A DNA stretch of 12,950 nucleotides, from the NCBI RefSeq assembly GCF_004138495.1, contig NZ_ML142852.1, positions 19,827 to 32,776 of the forward strand, written 5' to 3'. The notes under the pieces are model-generated. The model was given only the letters and a program-made list of their open reading frames with translations. It had not been told where the DNA came from and did no database searches. The stretch is from Phytoactinopolyspora endophytica. Lineage in GTDB: Bacteria; Actinomycetota; Actinomycetes; Jiangellales; Jiangellaceae. Position numbers and translations under genes: made by a program. Shown here piece by piece: positions 1-6,678 of the stretch. Each line of letters opens with the position of its first letter. The stretch's first letter is position 1.

Positions 1-2221
1 CCAGTAGCGACCGGGCCCGGGTGACCGCCACGTAGGCGAGCCGGCGCTCCTCGAGCCGCGACGCGTCGGCAGCCTCGACCTTGAACTGTTCCACGGCGTC
101 GCGGACTCCCTGCTGATCCCCGGCTCCTGCCACGTCCAGCGCCGGCAATGCCTCGGCATCGCCACGCAGCGGGTACGGCAGCTCACCCGGATCGCCCAGC
201 CACGCTTTGTCCTTGTCACCCCCTGTGGGAAAGACACCGTCCACCAGGCCGGTGACGAACACGGCGTCCCACTCCAGTCCTTTCGCACCATGGACGGTCA
301 GCAACTGCACCCGGTCTCCGGAGACTTCCACCTCTCCCGGCGCCAGGCCACGCTCAGCTGTCTCCGCGGCCTCCAGATAGGCCAAGAAGGCCTGAAGGCC
401 GGCCGACTCGGCAGCACCTTCGAAATCGGCCGCCACATCCAGGAACCGGTCCAGATTCACCCGGCCGGTGGGCCCACGCCGCGCGGCAAGCTCGACGTCC
501 AGGCCCAGCGTCCGTTCCACGTCGTGCACCAGCTCGGTCAGGGACTGGCCGGTGCGCCGTCGCAACGCACGTAGTTCGCCGCAGAGCGCGCTCAACCGAC
601 GGTACCCCTCCGGGGAGAACTCCTCGGGCCCTGGAAGGGCGTCCAACGCGTCGACGATGCTCAGCTGGTCGATCTCGTCGGGTACGGCCGACTCGGCAGC
701 ATCCTGCCGGTTGGCCGGGCCGCCTAGACGACGCGCCCACCGAGCCAGCGCGTCCAGGTCACGCGGTCCGATCCGCCAACGGGCCCCAGTGAGCAGACGC
801 ATAAGCGCATCTCCGCGCCCTGGGTCAGCGATCACCCGCAGCGTCGCGACGATGTCGCCCACCTCCGGCGTAGCGAGCAGCCCGCCGACGCCGACCACCT
901 CTACCGGCAGGTCCACGGCACGCAGCGCGGTTTCCAGGCGCTGAATCTGGCTACGGGTGCGGACCAGCACAGCCGCGGACCGTCCGGACGGTGAGGCGTC
1001 CCAGAACGCCCTTGCCCGGCGGGCCACGTCGGCGGCCTCGTCGTCCGCGGTCAGGTGCAGCGAGGCCACGACGTCGCTGGCCGGCAGGCCGCCGAAGGCC
1101 GTCAGCTCCGGGACATCCATGCCCTCCTGACGCAACGGCTCGGACAGCCGGTTGGCCACATCGAGAATCTGCGCACCGTTGCGGAAGCTGGTGGTCAGCG
1201 AGTCCAGCCTGGCCGGAGCGTCGTCGAGGGTGCGGAACTGCTTCCGGAACGACGAGAGCGTCCCTGCGCTGGCCCCGCGCCACCCATAGATGGACTGGCA
1301 CGGATCGCCGACGGCCGTGACCGCATGTCCGTCGCCGAACAGCGCCCGCAACAAGACCAGCTGCGCGTGGCTGGTGTCTTGGTACTCGTCCAGCAACACG
1401 ACTCGATAGGCCTTGCTTTCGATCTGCCCCACCTCGCCGAAGCCATCGGCCAGCGCCGCCGCAAGCTCGGCCCGGTCCGCGAAGTCGACGACCTCGTCGC
1501 GGCGTTTGCGCTCCCGGAACGCCTCGACCACCGGCAGCAGCGCGACGCGGGCGTCCTGGACCTTCAGCGCCTTCGCGACGTCGGCATAGACGTCGGTCTT
1601 GGTGCGCTGCCCTTGTGCCCGTGGCAGCGCATGGACCTGCGACCGCAGATCCGCGGTGAACTCGCGCACCCGTTCCGGGGCGACCAGGTGCCCCGCAAGC
1701 TCGCTATGTAGCTCCCGGATCTTGCCGACCACGGTAGAGAGCACATACTCCACGTCGTCCATCGGACCGTCGTAGGCGGAGGCGACCCGTTGCGCATACT
1801 GCCAGGCCTCAGCTTCGGTGATCAGCCGCGCTCCAGGTTCCCGCCCCAAGCGCAGGGCGTGCTCCGTGACGATCCGCCCGGCGTAGGCGTCGTACGTGGA
1901 GACCGTCGGTTCGCCGTCGAGCAGCCCGTCGCCGGGATCGATGACGCCACGCGCCGCCAGCTGCCCGAGCCGGCGGCGGATCCTGGCGGCCAGCTCCCGC
2001 GCGGCCTTGCGGGTGAAGGTCAGCCCGAGCACTTCCTCCGGCCGGACCAGGCCGTTGGCGACCAGCCACACCACCCGTGCGGCCATCGTTTCCGTCTTGC
2101 CCGAGCCGGCTCCCGCGATGACGACGCCCGGCTCGAGCGGCGCGGAGATCGCCGCCCCCTGTTCGGCTGTCGGCTCCGGCTGCCCCAGCCGCGTCGCGAG
2201 ATCGCCCGGCGTGAACCTCAT
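1..2221 (-). CDS. adnB: AdnB, helicase-nuclease subunit (3' part cut off by the window edge)
   Basis: UvrD/RecB-type SF1 helicase, the probable AdnB subunit of the actinobacterial AdnAB complex that unwinds and resects DNA double-strand ends. 740 codons are visible and the frame is open to base 2; from memory the family is about 1,100 residues, so the RecB-like nuclease domain lies outside the window. Visible: Q-motif-like PTAEQ (17-21), Walker A AGAGSGKT (36-43), motif Ia GLTFTRKAA (66-74), Walker B DEYQD (278-282), GDPCQSIYGWRG (from 305), TVHGAKGLEWD (from 642) and VTRARS at the edge. All motor motifs look intact. I chose the ATG at 2221 because GAAGG lies 8 nt upstream; the frame is open further up with in-frame GTGs at 2251 and 2245 but no better ribosome site. 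It follows the kinase gene after a 110-nt spacer on the same strand. The AdnB rather than AdnA assignment rests on the GLTFTRKAA-type N-terminus and gene order. Confidence 0.9.
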   Translation of the reverse strand, partial: MRFTPGDLATRLGQPEPTAEQGAAISAPLEPGVVIAGAGSGKTETMAARVVWLVANGLVRPEEVLGLTFTRKAARELAARIRRRLGQLAARGVIDPGDGLLDGEPTVSTYDAYAGRIVTEHALRLGREPGARLITEAEAWQYAQRVASAYDGPMDDVEYVLSTVVGKIRELHSELAGHLVAPERVREFTADLRSQVHALPRAQGQRTKTDVYADVAKALKVQDARVALLPVVEAFRERKRRDEVVDFADRAELAAALADGFGEVGQIESKAYRVVLLDEYQDTSHAQLVLLRALFGDGHAVTAVGDPCQSIYGWRGASAGTLSSFRKQFRTLDDAPARLDSLTTSFRNGAQILDVANRLSEPLRQEGMDVPELTAFGGLPASDVVASLHLTADDEAADVARRARAFWDASPSGRSAAVLVRTRSQIQRLETALRAVDLPVEVVGVGGLLATPEVGDIVATLRVIADPGRGDALMRLLTGARWRIGPRDLDALARWARRLGGPANRQDAAESAVPDEIDQLSIVDALDALPGPEEFSPEGYRRLSALCGELRALRRRTGQSLTELVHDVERTLGLDVELAARRGPTGRVNLDRFLDVAADFEGAAESAGLQAFLAYLEAAETAERGLAPGEVEVSGDRVQLLTVHGAKGLEWDAVFVTGLVDGVFPTGGDKDKAWLGDPGELPYPLRGDAEALPALDVAGAGDQQGVRDAVEQFKVEAADASRLEERRLAYVAVTRARSLL

Positions 2222-2331
2222 ACGCCCTACCTTCGCAGGCCCCACCGACACTGCGCTTCCGGGCTGGACGGCTTGGTGCGCAACCAGCGACAGCGGCCGC
2301 CGCGGTCCAGAGCCGCTTTGGCCCTGGGCAC

Positions 2332-2880
2332 CTACGACGCGTCATGGCCCCTAGAGAGCGAGCTTGTCAGAAGTTCGTGGCCAACGGTGTCGAGGTCACC
2401 GGCGGCGTCGATCTCGATATCGCAGAAACTCCGGAGGTGGTTTTGGATGTCTTCGAAGTTCTCGACCAGGTGTACACGACTCTCACCGATTCGGCCGAAG
2501 TCGTTGCCGCGGGAGGCGTTGTCCAGCCGAGCCAGCATCGTGGCCGCATCGATCCGTAACAAGATCCGTAGGTCGAAGCGGCCGTGCAACTGCTCGACGT
2601 TCCCGGCATTGCCGGCCAGCCACAGCACGCCGACCTGGCGGCTGCTCGCGCTCGTGATGAGCCGGTCGAGAACGTCCGCGTTCCAGACCCACTCGTGCGC
2701 TGACAGCCACGTCACGGTGGGATTCTCCGGCCGTTGGACCGGACGACCACGCCGGTCCACCCACATACACAGGCCCTCGTAACCATCCAGGCTGACAGCT
2801 TCGCGTCCACGTTCAGCGAGCCATCGGCTGATCGCGGATTTGCCCGACCCGGAAACCCCGGTGATCAACACGGTGAACAT
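2332..2880 (-). CDS. Small P-loop kinase-like ATPase between adnA and adnB
   Basis: Predicted soluble P-loop phosphotransferase of about 182 residues, resembling the shikimate/nucleotide kinase-like 'ATP-binding protein' group. Walker A GVSGSGKS is at 8-15. A probable acidic or substrate region follows at SLDGYEGL. A hydrophobic strand ends in LWLAGNAGNVEQL, and then RIDAATMLARLD leads into the NDFGR lid-like segment. The substrate cannot be told from sequence. The start is unsure: ATG at 2880 or TTG at 2889, with an in-frame TGA two codons before the TTG and no clear Shine-Dalgarno for either. It lies 73 nt after adnA and 110 nt before adnB, so it is not translationally coupled. A hand count over 2341-2880 gives about 63% G+C, against 70-73% in two samples of adnA, which suggests later arrival. 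A role with AdnAB is inferred only from position. Confidence 0.82.
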   Translation of the reverse strand: MFTVLITGVSGSGKSAISRWLAERGREAVSLDGYEGLCMWVDRRGRPVQRPENPTVTWLSAHEWVWNADVLDRLITSASSRQVGVLWLAGNAGNVEQLHGRFDLRILLRIDAATMLARLDNASRGNDFGRIGESRVHLVENFEDIQNHLRSFCDIEIDAAGDLDTVGHELLTSSLSRGHDAS

Positions 2881-2928
2881 GCGCGCCAAAGCTCAGGGTT
2901 GATGCCGGTCGTGTCACGTTCCTTCAAG

Positions 2929-2957
2929 GGCATAGAGTGCTGTTCAGCCGAACTCAA
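2929..2957 (-). promoter_or_regulatory. Candidate promoter for the kinase gene
   Basis: On the minus strand, TTGAGT (2957-2952) and TATGCC (2934-2929) are separated by exactly 17 nt. The -35 half overlaps the adnA stop codon. Transcription from here would give a leader of roughly 40 nt before the ATG at 2880. The -10 match is only partial (TAT kept, final T missing), so this is a weak call from sequence alone. Confidence 0.28.
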
Positions 2958-5900
2958 GGCGTGACCTGGTCGCCGTCGGGGAAGGCCGGGCAGGACGGGC
3001 GGGCCGGGCAGAAGCCGCACCAGCTTCCGCGGCGTGCCTGGAACACCGGCTGCGACATACCTTCGGCCGTCCGTTCGAGCAATTGTTCCGCCCACGTCGG
3101 GTCCTCGGCGTCGGCGAGCGGGGGTTGTCGCTGCTCGTCTGCTCTGCCCCGGGACGGTTTACCGAGTTGGACCAGACTGGCCCCACCCGAGCGGCGCTCA
3201 CCACCGCCCGCCTGCTCAAACGCGCCTCGCTCCACCGCTACCTGGTACGTGGCGAGCTGAGCATGCTCACCCATCTCGGCCGCGGTCGGCTTACTCTTGC
3301 CGGTCTTGTAATCGACGACGACGAGCCGGCCCTCGGCATCGGCGTCGAGCCGGTCCACACGGCCCACAAGGCGAGCCCGGCCAACCTGGACGTCGAAGTC
3401 GAGTTCGACACCGACCAACCGGCGCGGATTCTCCTTCAGCCAGCCCGCGAGCCGCTGCACCATCTCCCGCACCCGTTGATACTCGCGGGAGGCGGACCAG
3501 CCCTCGCCGACGTCCATGCTGGGCCAAGCCCGGTCGAGCTCGGTCAGTATGGCGTCCTCGGACCACTGCTCCACCACAGCCTTCTCCGCGAGGTCATGGA
3601 CCAGGGAGCCGACGCCGGCACGGGTCATGTCCGAGTCGGTCGCGCCGCACGTCTTCAGTAGCCAACGCAGCTCACACCGATTGAACTCCTCGACCCTCGA
3701 CGGCGAGACACGGACCAAAGCGTCCGGCTCGCCCAACGGATCGGCGATGGACAGCTCACGCAGCCCGTACCACTGGTCCGGATCGGCCTGCCGCACACCT
3801 TCTGACGCAAGCCGGGCCAGCTGGACGGCCGCACCGCGGCGGCGTGGCTCCGGTTCTGCCGGGTCGCAGACCACGCGTCGCAGCTCGGACACGAGCGACG
3901 AGAGGTCCAGTCCACGCCTGGGCCGCTCCACCGGGCGTTCCGGCGGAGCGTCCGCGGGCTGTGGGTCGAGGTCGTCGAGGAACCGAGAGGGCTGCTCGTC
4001 CTCGTTGGAGACCGCCGTGACCACGAGCCGTCGGCGCGCCCGGGTCAGCGCGACGTAGAAGAGCCTGCGCTCCTCCGCCAGCCGCGCGCTGGCCCGGGTG
4101 ACCGCCGACGCGTGCCGGTCTGCCACGATGTCCATCAGCTCTTCCGTGCCGAGCAGGCTGCCCCGCTCCCGAAGGTCGGGCCAGAGGCCCTCCTGCACAC
4201 CCGCGACCGCAACCACATCCCATTCCAGGCCCTTGGCGGCGTGCGCGGTGATCACCGTCACGGCCTCCGCCGATTGGCCCGGCCGCGTACCGGCGGCGAA
4301 CGTGTCCGACGGGATCTGCTGACCGCGGATGTGCTCGAGGAATCCGGCCGGGCCGGCGCCAGGCATCCGATCGACATACCTGGCCACGGCGTCGAACAAC
4401 GCGACCACGGAGTCGAGGTCCCGGTCGGCGCTCTGGCCGGTGCGGCCACCGGAGAGCGCGGTCCTCGCCCAACGCCGCGCCAGACCAGAGGCCGACCACA
4501 CTGCCCAGAGCACATCCTCCGCGGTGGCGCCCTCGGCCGCCGCGGCCTTGCGACCCGCTTCCAGCAGCGTTGCGATCCGGGCCGCCGGAGCCACCGCGTC
4601 GTCATCCAGCGGGGTCAGCACGACAGGCCGCTCGATCGCCTCGACGAGAAGCTCGCCCGAGGCCCGCCCGCCTCCGGCCGCGAGCTCATGCCGGCGCAGC
4701 TCCTGCCGCAGTCGCCGGAGATCCAGCGGGTCCGCGCTACCCAGAACACCGGTGACCAGGTCGAACGCCAGCTCATCGTCGAGCTTACGCTCACCGGCTG
4801 CTAGTTCGACGACACACAGCAATGCCCGAACCGCCGGCTGGTCGACGAGCGGGACCTCCTCCAGACGCACGGTCGTAGGCACGCCCGATCCGTTCAGCGC
4901 ACGCCGCAACACGGGTATGGCCGGCGCGCCACGCACCAGCACTGCCATCTGGTTCCACGGGACATCCTGCAACAGATGTGCCTCACGCAGCTGCGCGGCG
5001 ATGAACGCCGCTTCCTGGCTGGGGCTACCCAACACGTGGACCGAGGCTTCCCCCGCGAGATCCGGATCCGCGGACACCAGCTCCCGATGCCGGGGCGGCC
5101 CGCCCAGCCGAGCGGCGATCCGGCGGGATGCCGCAAGCAGCGCCGGCCCGCTCCGTCGTGAGACCGTCAGCGCGTGCACGGGCGCTGGCACACCGTCAGC
5201 CGAGACGAACCGGTCCGGGAAACGCCGGATGCCGTCCACCTCGGCACCGCGAAACCCGTAGATCGACTGATCAGGGTCCCCGACCACCAGCAGGTCCCGG
5301 CCACCGCCCGCGAGCAGGTACAGCAACTCCTCTTGCGCCGGGTCGGAATCCTGGTACTCGTCGACGACGATGAACCGGCGCTCGGAACGCTCCCGAGCCA
5401 GCAGCTCGGGGTCGTCCCGAAGCAGCCCGGTCGCCGAACGGACCAGCTCCGCCTGGTCGTACGAGGGCGGCCTCCGCAACGCCGTCACGCCCGAGTATTG
5501 ATAGGCGAACCTGGCCGCGGCCACCCAGTCGTCGCGGCCCTCCCGGAGACCGATCGCCCCCAGCTGTTCCGGGCTCAGGCCCCGTTCGACGGCGCGCATC
5601 AGAAGGTCACGCAGTTCCCGCGCGAACCCACGGGTCAGCAGCGCCCGGTGCAGCTTCTCCGGCCAGTACCCCGCGCCCAGTTCCTCCACGTCGCCACGGA
5701 GCAGGTCACGGATCAGCAGGTCCTGCTCCGCGCCGGAGATCAGCCGCGGCGCGGGTTCGCCCTGTTGCACCGCCTCCCGGCGCAGAATGCCGAAGGCGTA
5801 CGAGTGAAAGGTACGCGCCAGCGGCTCCCGCACGGTGCGGCTCAACCGGCGAGCGATCCGCTCCCGGAGCTCGGCCGCCGCCCGCCGGCTGAAGGTGAGC

Positions 5901-6127
5901 ACCAGCACCTGGTCCGGGTCGAGATGGTCCCGTTCGACCCGGTCTACCACCGCCTCGACCAGCGTCGTCGTCTTTCCGGTCCCCGGACCGGCCAAGACCA
6001 GCAACGGCCCACCCCGGTGTTCGACCACCTGCCGCTGTGACTCATCGAGCTCAGGAGGAGCGACACTGACGTGCTCGCCCTCCGGCCGTACCAGCCGCAC
6101 CGCCGGTCCTCTGGACCCCCGCACCAT
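2954..6127 (-). CDS. adnA: AdnA, helicase-nuclease subunit with Fe-S nuclease domain
   Basis: ATP-dependent helicase-nuclease subunit of AdnAB, which processes double-strand breaks for recombination. 1,057 residues, close to the usual family length. The N-terminal UvrD-like motor has Walker A AGPGTGKT (46-53), VLTFSRRAA (75-83), Walker B VVDEYQDSD (254-262), GDPDQSIYGFRG (283-294), TAHAAKGLEWD (627-637) and VALTRAR (692-698). The C-terminal RecB/AddB-type PD-(D/E)XK nuclease has H844 in SLVHDLAE, D925 in GRVDRL, D939 and K941 in VVDYKTGK, and QLATYQ (956-961). Cys818 (FNRCELRW) plus Cys1037, Cys1040 and Cys1046 (WCGFCPARPSC) match the four-cysteine 4Fe-4S staple of AddB/AdnA-type nucleases. 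Motor and nuclease residues all look intact. It sits 123 nt downstream of ATL on the same strand. Start is ATG 6127 or the next codon, GTG 6124. Confidence 0.95.
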   Translation of the reverse strand: MVRGSRGPAVRLVRPEGEHVSVAPPELDESQRQVVEHRGGPLLVLAGPGTGKTTTLVEAVVDRVERDHLDPDQVLVLTFSRRAAAELRERIARRLSRTVREPLARTFHSYAFGILRREAVQQGEPAPRLISGAEQDLLIRDLLRGDVEELGAGYWPEKLHRALLTRGFARELRDLLMRAVERGLSPEQLGAIGLREGRDDWVAAARFAYQYSGVTALRRPPSYDQAELVRSATGLLRDDPELLARERSERRFIVVDEYQDSDPAQEELLYLLAGGGRDLLVVGDPDQSIYGFRGAEVDGIRRFPDRFVSADGVPAPVHALTVSRRSGPALLAASRRIAARLGGPPRHRELVSADPDLAGEASVHVLGSPSQEAAFIAAQLREAHLLQDVPWNQMAVLVRGAPAIPVLRRALNGSGVPTTVRLEEVPLVDQPAVRALLCVVELAAGERKLDDELAFDLVTGVLGSADPLDLRRLRQELRRHELAAGGGRASGELLVEAIERPVVLTPLDDDAVAPAARIATLLEAGRKAAAAEGATAEDVLWAVWSASGLARRWARTALSGGRTGQSADRDLDSVVALFDAVARYVDRMPGAGPAGFLEHIRGQQIPSDTFAAGTRPGQSAEAVTVITAHAAKGLEWDVVAVAGVQEGLWPDLRERGSLLGTEELMDIVADRHASAVTRASARLAEERRLFYVALTRARRRLVVTAVSNEDEQPSRFLDDLDPQPADAPPERPVERPRRGLDLSSLVSELRRVVCDPAEPEPRRRGAAVQLARLASEGVRQADPDQWYGLRELSIADPLGEPDALVRVSPSRVEEFNRCELRWLLKTCGATDSDMTRAGVGSLVHDLAEKAVVEQWSEDAILTELDRAWPSMDVGEGWSASREYQRVREMVQRLAGWLKENPRRLVGVELDFDVQVGRARLVGRVDRLDADAEGRLVVVDYKTGKSKPTAAEMGEHAQLATYQVAVERGAFEQAGGGERRSGGASLVQLGKPSRGRADEQRQPPLADAEDPTWAEQLLERTAEGMSQPVFQARRGSWCGFCPARPSCPAFPDGDQVTP

Positions 6128-6130
6128 TCA

Positions 6131-6135
6131 CCTCC
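6131..6135 (-). promoter_or_regulatory. Ribosome binding site of adnA
   Basis: GGAGG on the minus strand lies only 3 nt before the ATG at 6127 but 6 nt before the adjacent in-frame GTG at 6124. Spacing favours the GTG, codon type favours the ATG; the two products differ by a single residue. Confidence 0.7.
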
Positions 6136-6197
6136 CCGGGACACTCGCGATCGGCCAACGTGCCCATCCCACCATGCCGTACCGACAGTTCCTGCCC

Positions 6198-6259
6198 CTC
6201 CCATGATCATCAACGGCTGTACCGGTCATGGTGTGGCTATCGGTTGATGATCATGGGAG
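6198..6259. repeat. Perfect 17-bp inverted repeat across the ATL stop codon
   Basis: The left arm CTCCCATGATCATCAAC (6198-6214) is the exact reverse complement of the right arm at 6243-6259, with 28 nt between them. Each arm also contains the 8-bp palindrome ATGATCAT. The right arm includes the ATL stop codon (6251-6253). The element occupies most of the ATL-adnA gap and is poorer in G+C than its surroundings. No T-run follows on either strand, so it is not a textbook intrinsic terminator. It could be an attenuator or RNA-processing hairpin, an operator pair, or a remnant of a small REP/MITE-like repeat. Confidence 0.85.
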
Positions 6260-6556
6260 CCATGCGGCACGCCGCATGTCGATCCGGCTGCCATCGGAGG
6301 TCAGCGGCGTCCCCTCGGCTGCCAGTTCTCGTCGCGCGGCGACCTCGTTGCCGGGTGGAAGCCTCCCGGATGCCGTCACCACCCGCCACCACGGCACGCC
6401 GCCGCCGAACGACGCCATCACGGCCCCGACCAAGCGCGGCCCGCCACGTTCGAGCTCGGCACCGACCACTTCGGCGATCGCACCATACGCCATGGCTCGG
6501 CCGGGCGGGATCCGTTCCACCAGGCTAAGTACAGCTTCGACGTACTCGTCGTCCAT
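6251..6556 (-). CDS. Alkyltransferase-like (ATL) protein of the MGMT family
   Basis: DNA-binding protein of 101 residues, built like the C-terminal domain of O6-methylguanine-DNA methyltransferase but without repair chemistry. The acceptor motif PCHRV is replaced by PWWRV (55-59), putting Trp56 where the alkyl-accepting cysteine would be. Other AGT/ATL features are present: Tyr24 in AMAYGAIAEV, the position of the nucleotide-flipping tyrosine, and Arg41 in RLVGAVM, the position of the arginine finger. ATL proteins bind O6-alkylguanine, bend DNA and hand the lesion to nucleotide excision repair. The ATG at 6556 matches the domain boundary and the 101-residue length I recall for M. tuberculosis Rv3204. 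The upstream GGAG lies only 2 nt away, so initiation may be leaderless or weak. It is first in the apparent leftward order ATL-adnA-kinase-adnB. Confidence 0.88.
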   Translation of the reverse strand: MDDEYVEAVLSLVERIPPGRAMAYGAIAEVVGAELERGGPRLVGAVMASFGGGVPWWRVVTASGRLPPGNEVAARRELAAEGTPLTSDGSRIDMRRAAWLP

Positions 6557-6609
6557 GGCTCCATGATCTCGCGGGTAGGATTCGCGGGTCGGCACCACAT
6601 GGCGCAGCC

Positions 6610-6638
6610 ATGACGTGCGACGATCAGACTGATATGAC
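6610..6638 (+). promoter_or_regulatory. Weak candidate promoter of the flippase gene
   Basis: ATGACG (6610-6615) and TATGAC (6633-6638) are 17 nt apart in the 122-bp divergent gap between ATL and the membrane protein gene. Both boxes are imperfect. The position fits a leader of about 35 nt before the ATG at 6679. Confidence 0.2.
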
Positions 6639-6664
6639 GGACGCGAGTGACATGGTACGTGCAC

Positions 6665-6671
6665 GGGGAGG
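6665..6671 (+). promoter_or_regulatory. Ribosome binding site that fixes the flippase start
   Basis: GGGGAGG followed by a 7-nt spacer leads to ATG 6679. The frame is open further upstream to an ATG at 6610, but that codon has no ribosome site and the extra 23 residues look non-coding, so 6679 is preferred. Confidence 0.75.
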
Positions 6672-6678
6672 CTCACCC

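Noticed and set aside
1790..2782. Long plus-strand open frame of 330 codons
   Set aside because: It lies antisense to adnB and the kinase, which have clear Walker motifs and family similarity; its translation is Arg/Pro/Ser-rich with no recognisable domain, as expected of a shadow frame in G+C-rich DNA.
5174..6040. Plus-strand open frame of 288 codons opposite the adnA motor domain
   Set aside because: The minus-strand frame carries all helicase motifs; this one has no domain and a composition typical of an antisense frame.
6198..6259. Insertion sequence or complete MITE
   Set aside because: There is an inverted repeat but only 28 bp inside it, no transposase, and no clear target-site duplication at the outer ends (6197 and 6260 differ and no flanking direct repeat is visible).
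6557..6676. 40-residue N-terminal extension of the ATL protein
   Set aside because: The extension is Arg/Ser/His-rich with no domain, runs into the divergent promoter region, and the ATG at 6556 gives the expected 101-residue family length.
6610..6678. N-terminal extension of the membrane protein from the ATG at 6610
   Set aside because: No ribosome site precedes it, while a strong GGGGAGG sits 7 nt before the ATG at 6679; the extension overlaps the likely promoter.
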